Assembly (NCBI GenBank): GCA_027083355.1 | Contig: JALWOY010000229.1 | Coordinates: 1-34,133 of the forward strand | DNA: 34,133 bases | DNA from: Phycisphaerales bacterium | Lineage (GTDB): Bacteria > Planctomycetota > Phycisphaerae > Phycisphaerales > UBA1924 | Direction of reading: 5' to 3' | Part shown: positions 7,575-17,116 of the stretch, piece by piece | Layout of the letters: each line of letters starts with the position of its first letter | How positions within the stretch are numbered: position 1 is the first letter of the stretch | Translations under genes and position numbers: made by a program | Notes under the pieces: model-generated | Seen by the model: the letters and a program-made list of their open reading frames with translations, nothing else | Database searches by the model: none | Told to the model about the DNA's origin: nothing

Positions 7575-7611
7575 CTCCTGAATCCGGTCGGAACCGGAGA
7601 GGATTCAGGAG
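7575..7611 (+). promoter_or_regulatory. Strong hairpin between sigma and anti-sigma genes
   Basis: CTCCTGAATC (7575-7584) pairs perfectly with GATTCAGGAG (7602-7611). Alternatively or additionally CCGGT (7584-7588) pairs with ACCGG (7593-7597) inside. No T-run follows, so it is not a classical terminator. It lies 31 bases before the anti-sigma start and could attenuate transcription, stabilise the sigma mRNA end, or be a protein-binding palindrome. Confidence 0.5.
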
Positions 7612-7642
7612 AGAATAACCCCGAACGGGTGTCTCGAGTGTG

Positions 7643-8557
7643 ATGAATCAGACGAACGCGGACAACCAGAAGCTGCCGGACGACGGGCTCAGCCCGGGCG
7701 CGCTTTTGCGCGCTGTTGCCGATGGTGAGTTGCCCGCCGATCGGCTCGATCCCGTCCGCGATGATTCCACTGACCGCCGCCTCGCCTTCGAGCGTTCGCT
7801 CCGCGATGCCACGGCGCGCGTGATGGACGGGCCGCGGGCGCCGGAAGGTCTCCGCCGCAAGGTGGCCGAGACAGTCGCGGAGATCGCCGCCGAACCCGGG
7901 CACGATCGGCTCGCCAGGGCCTTGGAGGCCCGGGCGGACGAAACCCGCTCCCGCTCGTTCTGGGGGGGGCGTATGGTGGCCGCATTGGCCGCGGTTCTGG
8001 TGCTCACGGTCGCGGGTGTTTTCGTGTCCCGCACCATCCAAGCAAGCGGGCCTCGTGACATGCTCGCGTACCGCACGGATCTGGCCACGTTCGTCAGCGC
8101 CGAGCACACCCGGACACTCGACGATCGTGTCGCGACGCGCAAATACATCTACTCCACTGTCGGGGACGCCGTCCGCAAGCTCACCCCGACGCTTCACGGC
8201 AAGCCCGAGGTGCTGCCGAACGATGACGGTGTTTCGTTCCGTGGTGCCGGCCCGTGCGGCGTGCCGGGGGTCGGTCCGTCGTGCCATTTCCAGTACGTCA
8301 TCGCCAAACCCGACGGTACGACCTCGACCGTCTCCATCTTCATCAAGCAGGACCACAACGAGCTCGACCTCGAGGAAAACACCGCGTATCGCATCAAAAC
8401 CGATGAATGCGGCTTGTCGGGCTACGAAATCCTTGTCTGGAGACGCGGGGGGCTGCTTTACACGCTCGTCGCCGGCGATGATTTCCCGCAGTCGGCCTGC
8501 CTCGACCTGCTCGCCGAGCTGCGCGTTGCCCGGCCCGATCCGGACCACGAGCTCTGA
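7643..8557 (+). CDS. Membrane-anchored putative anti-sigma factor
   Basis: The 304-residue product has a cytoplasmic N-terminal part of about 110 residues beginning with a LLRAVADGELPADRL-type segment. That segment resembles the start of anti-sigma domains but lacks the zinc-binding His-Cys-Cys. One transmembrane helix follows (MVAALAAVLVLTVAGVFVS, about residues 111-129), then an outer domain of about 170 residues. The outer part has two Cys in CGVPGVGPSC and two more near the end, so disulfides are possible. The order ECF sigma then single-pass protein is the usual arrangement for a sigma/anti-sigma pair, which is the main support; there is no direct binding evidence. A GTG just before the ATG is also possible as start. 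Confidence 0.65.
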   Translation: MNQTNADNQKLPDDGLSPGALLRAVADGELPADRLDPVRDDSTDRRLAFERSLRDATARVMDGPRAPEGLRRKVAETVAEIAAEPGHDRLARALEARADETRSRSFWGGRMVAALAAVLVLTVAGVFVSRTIQASGPRDMLAYRTDLATFVSAEHTRTLDDRVATRKYIYSTVGDAVRKLTPTLHGKPEVLPNDDGVSFRGAGPCGVPGVGPSCHFQYVIAKPDGTTSTVSIFIKQDHNELDLEENTAYRIKTDECGLSGYEILVWRRGGLLYTLVAGDDFPQSACLDLLAELRVARPDPDHEL

Positions 8558-8692
8558 CACACGCGGCGAGGCCCGGCACCGCTTCCCCGGAATCCACTTC
8601 ACGAATTCAGTGGTGATCGCCCCGAGATGGACGATCTTGCGCCGTGCGGGATGTCCACATCCAGCGGATCGGCCCGCGGACCGATTCGGAAA

Positions 8693-8717
8693 GAACCGGT
8701 GCACCCGCCTCGGCGTA
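8693..8717 (+). promoter_or_regulatory. Possible ECF-type promoter before the TPR-like gene
   Basis: GAACC (8693-8697) and CGTA (8714-8717) are 16 bases apart, matching the general GAAC-N16/17-CGT shape of ECF-dependent promoters. The site lies 24 bases before the ATG at 8741. A short match like this can occur by chance in GC-rich DNA, and no second copy is obvious upstream of the sigma gene itself. Confidence 0.25.
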
Positions 8718-8740
8718 CGATTGTCGGTGAGGAGTTCGGT

Positions 8741-10438
8741 ATGCAAGCCCACAAAATCAAGATCATCATGTCCGCTGTTGTCGCGGTCTGCGCCTCGGCC
8801 AGCGCCCAGAACGCGCTCGGCGACGGTCGGGCCCTGGACAACAATCTCAACATCCGGGGGCGTTACAACGTCGCGCGGCCGAGCATCGCCAGCGAGCTCG
8901 CGTTCCGCAACTCGATCGTGACCGGCAACGCGCCGGGGGGGCTGTCCTTCCGCGGCGACGTTGGTTATCGGGCTCCGGGAGAATTCGAGGGTCAGCTCGG
9001 TGCCAATGACCTTTTTTCGTTCAGGCGAGATTCGCTCCGATCGGGCATGGCGGGGATGGGGATCCGGGGGACCGAGGCGCTCCAGTACCAGTTGGCACTG
9101 ACCACCGGCAACAGGCCCCCGGCCAACCTCGTCGGGCGCTACTCGATCAAACGATTCGGCACCGGGATGCCCGCCGGCGATGTCCTCACGGTGAACATCC
9201 CCGACGACCAGCCCGGTCTGCACCAACGGCCGGCGATCGACCCCGACGCCGACGACAGGGGGACCCTGCTCTGGATGCTCCGCTCCCCCTCGGCGTACAT
9301 GTCCAACTCGGCGCTGCAGGCATCGGCCATGCGGCAGGTGAAGGGCGCGGATTCGAAGATCTACACCATGACCGCGTCGCCCCTGCGTGGCGTGCGTCTC
9401 TCGCCCGTTCCCGGCATCACGGAGAATCAGAGCGGGGCTGATTCGGGGTCCTCGACCACCGAACCGGGTGATCAATTCGGTACACAGTCCACGGATACCC
9501 CCTCGGCGCCCGGTATGGATGGCACCACGCCCCCCGCCGGCCAGCCCGCGGATCAATCCGGCGATCAGCAAGAGGGCAACCAGCCCGTCCGCACCCTGCA
9601 CGGGGAGATCCTCCGCCGGCTCAACGAGCAGGAGGACGCGCTCGGCGCCGGCCCGACGATCACGGACCGCGTGCGTGAGATCCTCGGCCAGCTCGCCGCC
9701 AGGCGTGCCGCCAACGAGGCGGACGAAGCCGAGGAGAGCGGTGAACCCGTGCAGACGCGGAGCGCCGCGACCGACCGGATCCATTTCGACCCGGTGACCA
9801 TGCGGATGCTGCACGGCGACGGCACCCCGCTGACGGATTATGTGAACCCCGCGGACGTCAACCGCGATGTCTACGCCGAGCACATGCACGCCGGGCAGGA
9901 ACTGATGGACAAGGGGCGGTACTTCGACGCCGAGGAGCGTTTCGCACAGGCGTTGGCGATCCGTCGCGGTGATGTCACGGCCCAGATCGCGCGGTTCCAC
10001 GCGCAGATCGGCGCGGGGTTGTTCCTCAGCGCGTCGTTGAACATGCAGTCGCTGGCGCTGTCGCGGCCCGAGGTGTTCGCGGTGAAGTACGCCGAGCAGC
10101 TTCTGCCCAGCCGGCAGCGGCTCGAAGACCTGAGCGTCGTGCTGCGCGAGACGATGGATTTCTCGACGGATCTCGGGCGCAAGGCGAGCCCGCAGGTGCG
10201 TCAGGGGGCCGGGCTGCTGCTGGCGTACATCGGGTATCAGCTGGATCGGAAGGACCAGATCAGGGAGGGTCTCGACCACTACATCTCGATGGCCACCGAG
10301 GATCTCGCCCCGGGCGAACCGCTGCCGATCGAGGCGAAGCTCGGCGAGATGTTCCGGGCGATGTGGCTCACCGATGATCAAGCCGCCGAGCCGAACGGCA
10401 CCGATGACGACACATCCAGCGGGGACGCCGATGAATGA
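8741..10438 (+). CDS. Exported protein with C-terminal TPR-like helices, unknown function
   Basis: The ATG at 8741 is preferred because GAGGAG lies seven bases upstream; it opens with a signal peptide (MQAHKIKIIMSAVVAVCASASA, probable cleavage before QNA). The 565-residue protein is not one I recognise. The middle, about residues 220-270, is Gly/Ser/Pro/Gln/Asp-rich and looks unstructured. The region around residues 380-440 (MHAGQELMDKGRYFDAEERFAQALAI) is a tetratricopeptide-like helical hairpin, followed by more helices to about 530 and an acidic tail. It is probably periplasmic. It overlaps the downstream phosphatase gene by 8 bases, which suggests co-expression. Confidence 0.75.
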   Translation: MQAHKIKIIMSAVVAVCASASAQNALGDGRALDNNLNIRGRYNVARPSIASELAFRNSIVTGNAPGGLSFRGDVGYRAPGEFEGQLGANDLFSFRRDSLRSGMAGMGIRGTEALQYQLALTTGNRPPANLVGRYSIKRFGTGMPAGDVLTVNIPDDQPGLHQRPAIDPDADDRGTLLWMLRSPSAYMSNSALQASAMRQVKGADSKIYTMTASPLRGVRLSPVPGITENQSGADSGSSTTEPGDQFGTQSTDTPSAPGMDGTTPPAGQPADQSGDQQEGNQPVRTLHGEILRRLNEQEDALGAGPTITDRVREILGQLAARRAANEADEAEESGEPVQTRSAATDRIHFDPVTMRMLHGDGTPLTDYVNPADVNRDVYAEHMHAGQELMDKGRYFDAEERFAQALAIRRGDVTAQIARFHAQIGAGLFLSASLNMQSLALSRPEVFAVKYAEQLLPSRQRLEDLSVVLRETMDFSTDLGRKASPQVRQGAGLLLAYIGYQLDRKDQIREGLDHYISMATEDLAPGEPLPIEAKLGEMFRAMWLTDDQAAEPNGTDDDTSSGDADE

Positions 10439-12161
10439 AACGGGCCCGGCTCACCACGCCGCGGCTGAACGGTCGGGTGCGCCCCGGGGTGCCTCGATCA
10501 CCGATTTTCTGACGGACGGGTCGATCGTGCGGCTGTGCGCCGCGCTCGACGAGATCACGCCGGCGCGGTTCCACCTGCTGGACGCCGACGGCATGGAGGT
10601 TGTGCCCGCGCAGAGCCCGGACGATCCCGAGCCGTGGACGGTCCGTCCGCCCCGGGACATCCCGGACGGTGGGGGTGTGATCCGCGCCCCGATCCTTCTC
10701 GGGGACCGGTCGATCGGTGTGTTCGTGGTCGAGCCGGGCGGCTCGGTGACGCCCGAGAAACAGGGGCTGCTCCGGGTGGTGGGCGAGCAGCTCGCGTCGC
10801 TGAGCGCCGAGTTCTGCACGGAGGCATCGCAGATGCGCACCCGCATCCGCGAGTTGGAGGCGCTGTTCCGTCTCAGTGCGCTGCTGGCCACGCAAGCCGA
10901 CACGATCGACCAGATCCTGCGCACGGCTCTGGCGTTGTCTCTGGACGTGCTCGGGCTCGACGCCGGTTCGATCGTGCTGTTCCCCGAGGGTGCCCGGGGC
11001 ATCCACGAGGCCGCCCCCGAGGTCGATTCGGAGGCCGAGGTCGTCACCCGCGCGTCGATCAACCTTTCGGAAGATTGGCTTTCGAGCACGCTCCCGCTGA
11101 GCGCCGGGCGTGTCTTCGATCGGCTCGTGCTCGAGGGGCACACGCTGGCGATCCCCGATCTGCTCGACGACCCTCGCGTGCTCGCGCCGGAGCGTTGCGA
11201 GCGGGAAGGCCTGCGCAGCTTCCTGTCGGCGGCGCTCATGCACCGGGAGCAACCCATCGGCGTGATCCGCGTGTACGGGCGCGACGTGCGGGTCTTCAGC
11301 GTCGAGGACCAGCGGCTGCTGCGGTCCATCGGCGAGCAGGCCGCCGTCGCGGTCGCACAGTCCAGGCTGATCGAGACGGAGCGTCGCGAGCGCGAGATGG
11401 AGCGGCAGGTGCAGCTCGCCTCGGCCGTCCAGCGCCGGATGATGCCGCGCGATCTGCCCGAGATCCCGGGCCTTGATGTCGCGGCCCGCAGCGAGCCCAG
11501 CCGGCAGCTCGGGGGCGACCTGTACGACCTGTTCGAGTTCTCGGGCGGGTCGCTGGCGATGGTGATCGGGGACGTCGTGGGCAAGGGGCTGCCCGCGGCC
11601 CTCCTGATGAGCGCCGTGCGGGCGGGGCTGCGGGCCCACGCGGCCTCGACCGACACACTCGAACGGCTTGTTTCCCGCGTCAACAACGATTTATGTCGGG
11701 ACTCGCTGCCCAACGAATTCACCACGCTCTGGGTCGGGGGGGTCGACCCGGCGACCCGCGTGCTCACATATTGCCCGGCGGGCCATGAGCCCCCGCTGCT
11801 GATCCGGCCGGCCCGGCGGGGCGAGCCCCCCACGCGAGAGGATGTCTCGTCGTTGTGCATCGGGGGGCTGGTCATCGGGATCAGCCCGGACGAGCCGTAC
11901 AAGACGATGAAGATCGATCTCCGCCCGGGCGATGTGCTCGTGGCGTACACCGACGGGGTCACCGACGCGAGGAATTTCCAGAACGAAAAATGGGGCTGGG
12001 ATCGGCTGGCCGACGCCGCCGTCGAAGCGCTCACCCAGCAGCCCGACGCGGGGGCTTCGATGGTCCTCGACAACATCCTCTGGTCGCTCCGCCGGTTCGT
12101 GGGGTTGTCCCCGCAGGTGGACGATGAAACGCTGATCGTGCTGCGCGTCCTGCCCGAGTGA
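10431..12161 (+). CDS. GAF-domain PP2C (SpoIIE-type) serine phosphatase
   Basis: The 576-residue protein has an N-terminal region of about 120 residues (DFLTDGSIVRLCAALDEITPARFHLLDADG) that looks like a small-ligand sensory fold. A GAF domain follows at about 140-300, then a coiled linker (ETERREREMERQVQLASAVQRRMMP), then a SpoIIE/RsbU-like PP2C domain to the end. Metal-binding motifs are intact: QLGGDLYDLF, IGDVVGKGLPAAL, PAGHEPPLL, VLVAYTDGVTDARN and DDETLIV. Such enzymes dephosphorylate STAS-type anti-sigma antagonists or other phosphoserine targets. The ATG at 10431 is favoured by GGGGA upstream and an 8-base overlap with the preceding gene. No STAS antagonist gene is adjacent; the nearest STAS-like gene is about 8 kb away, in the pepA-end cassette. 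Confidence 0.9.
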   Translation: MNETGPAHHAAAERSGAPRGASITDFLTDGSIVRLCAALDEITPARFHLLDADGMEVVPAQSPDDPEPWTVRPPRDIPDGGGVIRAPILLGDRSIGVFVVEPGGSVTPEKQGLLRVVGEQLASLSAEFCTEASQMRTRIRELEALFRLSALLATQADTIDQILRTALALSLDVLGLDAGSIVLFPEGARGIHEAAPEVDSEAEVVTRASINLSEDWLSSTLPLSAGRVFDRLVLEGHTLAIPDLLDDPRVLAPERCEREGLRSFLSAALMHREQPIGVIRVYGRDVRVFSVEDQRLLRSIGEQAAVAVAQSRLIETERREREMERQVQLASAVQRRMMPRDLPEIPGLDVAARSEPSRQLGGDLYDLFEFSGGSLAMVIGDVVGKGLPAALLMSAVRAGLRAHAASTDTLERLVSRVNNDLCRDSLPNEFTTLWVGGVDPATRVLTYCPAGHEPPLLIRPARRGEPPTREDVSSLCIGGLVIGISPDEPYKTMKIDLRPGDVLVAYTDGVTDARNFQNEKWGWDRLADAAVEALTQQPDAGASMVLDNILWSLRRFVGLSPQVDDETLIVLRVLPE

Positions 12162-12262
12162 ACAGCCCCTCGGCGAGCATCGCGGGTGATGGACGGTACT
12201 TCTGGAAGCGGGGCGTGAACCGCTCATGCAGCGTGCCGCACGAGATCGGGCGTGTATCCGGA

Positions 12263-15200
12263 TCAATCGCCGGGCAGCGGGGAGACGCCGGGCAGCGCGG
12301 ATGCGGCGTTCGTCGACAGGACAACCTCCTCGGCCGGGTCGATGTAGGCGTCGTTCTCGGGGGGGACCCGGCCGGTCCAGAGGCGGTAGGCGACGCGCTT
12401 GATGTCGCGGAGGATCATCAGCAGGCACGGCAGGACGATCAGGATGATGCCGGTCGAACTCATCAGCCCGAAGGCGATGGTGATGGCCATCGGGATGAGG
12501 AAACGCGCCTGGAAGCTCTGTTCGAGTATCAGCGGGAGCAGGCCGAGCACGGTCGTGATCGTGGTCAGCAGGATCGCCCGCACGCGTGCCCGGCCCGCGC
12601 TCAGGGCGGCGTCGAAGACACTCAGCCCCGCGCGGCGTTGCTCGTTGAAGAACTCCATATAGATCAGTGAATCGTTGACGACGATGCCCGACAGCGCGAC
12701 AAACCCGATCAGGCTCAGGAACGTCATCGTGTAGCCCAGCAGCAGGTGGCCCCAGATCATCCCGATCAGGGCGAAGGGGATCGCCGTCATCACGATCAGC
12801 GGCTGGGCGTAGCTGCGGAACAACCAGGCGAGGATCACATAGATCATTCCCGCGGCGAGCGCGAAGCCGAGCGGGAGCGTGCGGAACGAATCGGCGAAAT
12901 CTTTCTGACGCCCCCGGGCGACGATCTCGAGATCCGCGTACCCCGCCTCGATCTTGCGGAACTCTGGGGCGAGGGCGGCGGCGACTTCGTCCGGGTTGGT
13001 CCGCGTGCGGTCCACGTCCGCGGTCACGGTGACGCTGCGCCGGCGGTCGAGTCGGTGGATCGCGGCGAAGCTCTTGCCCTCCTCGATGCGGGCGACCTCG
13101 GCGAGCGGAACGGGCCGACCGTCGGGGGTGAAGACGAACTGGTTCTCGATCTCGGCGAGGCTCCGGCGTTGGCGCTCGGGGAGCATGACGCGGACGTCGA
13201 CGTCCTCCCGGTTGCCGGCGAAGGTGTAGGCCTCGAGACCGAAGACCATGCCCTGGATCTGCCGCCCGAGGTTGGCGCGGGTGAAGCCCAGCTCGCGGGC
13301 ACCCGGCAGGAGGTCGAACCGCAGTTCGCGCTGCCCGGCCTCGCTGTCGCTGGAGATGTCGATGACGCCCTCGAAGTCGGCCATGAGGGCCATGACTTTC
13401 CGGGCGACGTCGTCGAGGGTGGCGCTGTCGGTGTCTCCCGTGATGGTGAAGCTGAGCGCCGGGCCGTCCGGGCCGCCCGTCACCCCGGACATGCGCAGGC
13501 TCTTGATGCCGGGCAACACCCCGAGATCGTCACGGATGGACTGGATGATCTGCTCGCTCGTGCGTTCGCGCTGCTCGACGGGGTTGAGCTCGATGACGAG
13601 CTGGGCGATGTTGGTGCCGAACGAACCGAGCGTGTCACCCATCATCGACTGCACCGACCCGACGATGGTGTAGAACGATTTGACCTCGGGCTGATCGGCG
13701 ACGGCCTTCTCGATCCGCCGGGCGATCTGGTCGGTCTCGCGGAGCGAGGTGCCGACGGGCATCTGGAGCTCGACCGAGACGGTCTCGCTGTCGTCCGTCT
13801 CGAAGAAGATGAACTCGAGCCGGCCCCCGGCGACCATGCCGACGGAGACGATCACCAGCGCGAGTGCGCAGAGCGTCGTGGTGTATCGGCGTCGCAGCAG
13901 GACGCGCAGCAGAGCGACGTACGCCGGCGCGATCCCCTTGGTGAACAGCGCGTCGCGTGCCCGGTCGAGGCGGTCTTCGAGCCGCTGGAACCGGCTCTCT
14001 TTATGCCTGGCGTGGATCAGATCGGTGTGCTTGAGGCTGTGCCCCATGTGGCTCGGGAGGATGAACAGGCTCTCGAGCAGCGAGACCATCAACGCCACCC
14101 CGACGATCATGGGGAGGACCCCGAGCATGTCGCCGATCCGGCCCTCGATCAACGCGAGCGGGACGAAGGCGCAGATGGTGGTCAGGACCGTGGCCACGAC
14201 GGGCCAGGCGACCTGCCGCGTGCCCGTGATGGCCGCCGACAGCGCGGGCTCGCCCTGCTCATGCCTCGTGGTGATGTTCTCTGCGACGACGATGGCGTCG
14301 TCGACGAGGATGCCGATGACGATGATGAGGCCGAACATCGTCAGCAGGTTGAGCGTGATGCCCGTGAGTTTCATCATCGCGAGTGTGCCCATGATGCTGA
14401 CGACCAGGCCCATCGCCACCCAGAACGAGACGCGCCGGTTCAGCAGCAGCACGAGCGTGGTGAATACGAGGATCCCGCCCCACAAAGCATTGCGGATCAG
14501 CAGGTCCATCCGGCCCACGACGAACCGGGCCAGGTCGGTCGTCGTAACCAACTCGCCGGGGAGCACTTCGTACCGCCTGCTGCTGCCGAGCAGATAGGCC
14601 CGGTGCCGGGGCGAGAGCGGCGCGGACGAATCCGGCGGCCTCAGCAGCGAGATCAGCTTCTCGACCCGGTTCATCCTGAACGGCTCGCCGACACGCCCGG
14701 CGCGGTACGCCTTGACCATCTCGGCGATGTTGACGATGTCCTCCTTGCCCTTCTTGAACACCGTCAGGTTCGCCATCGGCTTGCCGTTGAGCCGGCTGAT
14801 GATGGGCCGATCCGCGAAGCCGTCGGTCACGCGGGCGATCTCCTCAAGCCGCACGGCTCGGCCGTCGGCGGCCTGAATGATGATGCCCCGGACGGCCGAT
14901 GCGCGCTCGTCGACCCCGACGCTCCGCAGGGCGACATTCGCCGTCGGCGTGCGCACGGAGCCCCCGGGCAGCTCGATCATCGCCGCCCGGATGCGGTCCG
15001 ACACGTCCGACAGGCTCAGCCCGTATTCGAGCAGAGCCGCGGGGTCGACCTCGACGGTGATCTGGTCTTCTCGCACGCCGCCCAAGGCGATGTCGCCCAT
15101 GCCCGGCAGGCTCCGCAGGTCGTCGCGGATCTCCCTCGCGGCCCGCTTCAGGTCGCGCTCGTCCGCGTCGCCCACGATCGAGATCGAGATCGCCGGCAGA

Positions 15201-15598
15201 TTCGGCTCCATCTTGTCGACGATGATCCGGTCGGCGGCGTCCGGCAGGTCCTGCAACGCGTCGATCTCTCGCTTGACGTCCGCCACGGCGGCGTCGATGG
15301 GCACGCCCGCCTCGAACTCGACGAGCACCGTCGTCCCCCCCTCGACCACGGTCGAGTTGATCTCCTTGACGTCGGACATGTCCGCGACGCGGTCCTCGAT
15401 CTTGATCGTCAGAGAATCCTCGACCTCGTCGGGCGCCGCGCCCGGATACGGGGCGTTGATGATGACGCGGTTGGGCCTCGTCTCGGGGAAAAACTCACGC
15501 GTCAGCGACAGACCGAAGACCAACCCCACGCCGATCACGGTGAACATCACAAGGTTCGTCACCACGGGGTTTTTGACGCCGAACGAAGCGAGACTCAC
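12263..15598 (-). CDS. RND-family efflux transporter (AcrB/HAE-like inner membrane pump)
   Basis: The 1111-residue length and two-fold repeat of six-helix bundles with large periplasmic loops fit AcrB-type proton-driven pumps. It begins with a first helix in FGVKNPVVTNLVMFTVIGVGLV. The proton-relay Asp pair of the fourth helix is present in GILVDDAIVVAENI. The second half shows the matching LIGFVALSGIVVNDSLIYME. The start is a GTG overlapping the stop of the membrane fusion protein gene by 4 bases (GTGA), so translation is probably coupled. Substrates cannot be inferred. No outer membrane factor gene is visible downstream before the convergent phosphatase gene. Confidence 0.93.
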   Translation of the reverse strand: MSLASFGVKNPVVTNLVMFTVIGVGLVFGLSLTREFFPETRPNRVIINAPYPGAAPDEVEDSLTIKIEDRVADMSDVKEINSTVVEGGTTVLVEFEAGVPIDAAVADVKREIDALQDLPDAADRIIVDKMEPNLPAISISIVGDADERDLKRAAREIRDDLRSLPGMGDIALGGVREDQITVEVDPAALLEYGLSLSDVSDRIRAAMIELPGGSVRTPTANVALRSVGVDERASAVRGIIIQAADGRAVRLEEIARVTDGFADRPIISRLNGKPMANLTVFKKGKEDIVNIAEMVKAYRAGRVGEPFRMNRVEKLISLLRPPDSSAPLSPRHRAYLLGSSRRYEVLPGELVTTTDLARFVVGRMDLLIRNALWGGILVFTTLVLLLNRRVSFWVAMGLVVSIMGTLAMMKLTGITLNLLTMFGLIIVIGILVDDAIVVAENITTRHEQGEPALSAAITGTRQVAWPVVATVLTTICAFVPLALIEGRIGDMLGVLPMIVGVALMVSLLESLFILPSHMGHSLKHTDLIHARHKESRFQRLEDRLDRARDALFTKGIAPAYVALLRVLLRRRYTTTLCALALVIVSVGMVAGGRLEFIFFETDDSETVSVELQMPVGTSLRETDQIARRIEKAVADQPEVKSFYTIVGSVQSMMGDTLGSFGTNIAQLVIELNPVEQRERTSEQIIQSIRDDLGVLPGIKSLRMSGVTGGPDGPALSFTITGDTDSATLDDVARKVMALMADFEGVIDISSDSEAGQRELRFDLLPGARELGFTRANLGRQIQGMVFGLEAYTFAGNREDVDVRVMLPERQRRSLAEIENQFVFTPDGRPVPLAEVARIEEGKSFAAIHRLDRRRSVTVTADVDRTRTNPDEVAAALAPEFRKIEAGYADLEIVARGRQKDFADSFRTLPLGFALAAGMIYVILAWLFRSYAQPLIVMTAIPFALIGMIWGHLLLGYTMTFLSLIGFVALSGIVVNDSLIYMEFFNEQRRAGLSVFDAALSAGRARVRAILLTTITTVLGLLPLILEQSFQARFLIPMAITIAFGLMSSTGIILIVLPCLLMILRDIKRVAYRLWTGRVPPENDAYIDPAEEVVLSTNAASALPGVSPLPGD

Positions 15599-17067
15599 GG
15601 CTTGTCTCCCTCCGCGGCGCCCACGGGGTCGGCACCCGGGCGACGCGCCAGCCCCGGTTCGCCCGGCTCACGCGCCCGGTCGGCCTCGACCCGCACGTCG
15701 ATCAGGTCACCCGGCTTGAGCGATTCGAGGTTGGACACGATCACAAGGTCCCCCTCGCGGAGCGCCCGCCCCGGCGAGATCCCGTCCTCGGAGAGCACCG
15801 ACCACTGCGTCTCATCGGGCGAGATATCCTTGAACTCGCCCTCGATGTGCCGCGCGACATGCACACGCGCCTCACGCACCACCATCGGGTGCGCCGCGCC
15901 GGCGGGGGGCTCGGGATCGCCGGGCCCGAGCGGAGCGGCGACGAGCACGCGGTCCACGTCCACACTCGGCCTCGGGACGATCAGCATCGGTTCACGCTTG
16001 CCGGAATCGACCGCGGCGGCCACGAACTGCCCGGGGCGCAGCAGCGAGGCCGCGTCGGCGTCGGAACGCTGACGGACCTCGGTGAACACGGTCACGCTGC
16101 GGATCGACGCGTCCGCCTCCGGCGCGATGCGGACCACCTCGCCGACCCATTCTCTGGTCACGCCCCCGCCGTTCCGGAGCGTCACCGGATCACCGGGCGC
16201 GATCGTGTAGGACGCGGATTCGGGCAACCTGACCGGCACCTCGATCCGCGAGAGATCCACCACCCGCGCCACGACGTCGCCCGCACGCGCCCACTCGCCC
16301 ACGTCGAGGTTGACCCGCTGCAGAAAACCCGCAAGCGGCGAACGGACCGACGTCCGTTCGAGGTTCTGCTCCGCGAGCCGGAGATCGGCCCTGGCGGATT
16401 CGAGCGAGGCGGTCGTCGCCGCCCGCTGCGGGCCGATGGCTTCGAGCTGCGACAGGACCGCGGCCCGGTTGCGGTTGACGGCCTTGAGCGCCTGCAGCCT
16501 GGCGTCGATCTGGCTCTCGTTGCCGGCGCCCTGTTTCATCGCATCGCGGGCACGGTCCAGATCCCGCTGCGCGATGGCCAGCTCGTCGTCGAGCAACGCC
16601 GCCTGCTCGCGGAGCCTCGCCTCCTGCACCTCGAGCCTGGCCAGATCGGCCTCGAACCCCGCGACACGCTGCCGGGCCGAACGGACGCGCTGCTCATAGT
16701 CCGCCGGGTCGATCACGATGAGCACTTCGCCCTCGTCGACGGCGGCGCCCTCCTCGATCTTCTCCGGCCTGCGCACCACCCGACCGGCGACCTCGGCGGC
16801 GACGTCCGACGCGTTCATCGCACGCGCCGTGCCGTACCCGATCCAGCGCGGCGCGATGGGCCTTGACACGCACTCGACGGCGCGGACGACGGGCAACGCC
16901 CGCGCGATCTCACGAGGCATCGGCGCGTGGCGGGTCTTGACGAGGTGCACGAACAGCGCCAGGGCCGCCGCGAGGATCAGCACCCCCACGGCCGAACGGA
17001 CGAGTCGAGAGATCCATTTCCACACGTTTGATGTCCCTGTGTATGCCCTGCGCCGGCAGCGCTTCAT
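15595..17067 (-). CDS. HlyD/AcrA-type membrane fusion protein
   Basis: The 490-residue periplasmic adaptor has one N-terminal transmembrane helix (about residues 22-43). A first lipoyl half follows (ASDVAAEVAGRVV), then a coiled-coil hairpin rich in Arg/Glu/Leu/Ala at about 125-250, a second lipoyl half (TSVRSPLAGFLQRVNLDVGEW) and beta-barrel parts. The C-terminal region is longer than usual and ends in a Pro/Gly-rich tail. It connects the RND pump to an outer membrane channel. An alternative GTG start at 17025 removes 14 basic residues and has AGGGA upstream. It lies 49 bases downstream of the MscS-like gene and overlaps the pump gene. Confidence 0.9.
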   Translation of the reverse strand: MKRCRRRAYTGTSNVWKWISRLVRSAVGVLILAAALALFVHLVKTRHAPMPREIARALPVVRAVECVSRPIAPRWIGYGTARAMNASDVAAEVAGRVVRRPEKIEEGAAVDEGEVLIVIDPADYEQRVRSARQRVAGFEADLARLEVQEARLREQAALLDDELAIAQRDLDRARDAMKQGAGNESQIDARLQALKAVNRNRAAVLSQLEAIGPQRAATTASLESARADLRLAEQNLERTSVRSPLAGFLQRVNLDVGEWARAGDVVARVVDLSRIEVPVRLPESASYTIAPGDPVTLRNGGGVTREWVGEVVRIAPEADASIRSVTVFTEVRQRSDADAASLLRPGQFVAAAVDSGKREPMLIVPRPSVDVDRVLVAAPLGPGDPEPPAGAAHPMVVREARVHVARHIEGEFKDISPDETQWSVLSEDGISPGRALREGDLVIVSNLESLKPGDLIDVRVEADRAREPGEPGLARRPGADPVGAAEGDKP

Positions 17068-17116
17068 CCTGTCCGGGCGATCCTAGGGGCGGCCCACGGG
17101 GGATGCTCCACACGCT

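Noticed and set aside
2176..12161. A complete RsbU-RsbV-RsbW partner switch formed by the SpoIIE phosphatase with the STAS-like and GHKL proteins
   Set aside because: The pair lies about 8 kb away on a separate, probably foreign cassette, and the STAS-like protein shows no clear phosphoserine site. The link is only possible in principle.
12746..16072. A very long open frame on the plus strand opposite the RND pump and fusion protein genes; similar long antisense frames lie opposite 7511-10381, 17144-20164, 23536-26193 and 26190-28643.
   Set aside because: These translate to low-complexity Arg/Asp/Gly/His-rich products and mirror well supported genes. Their openness follows from the high GC at third codon positions.
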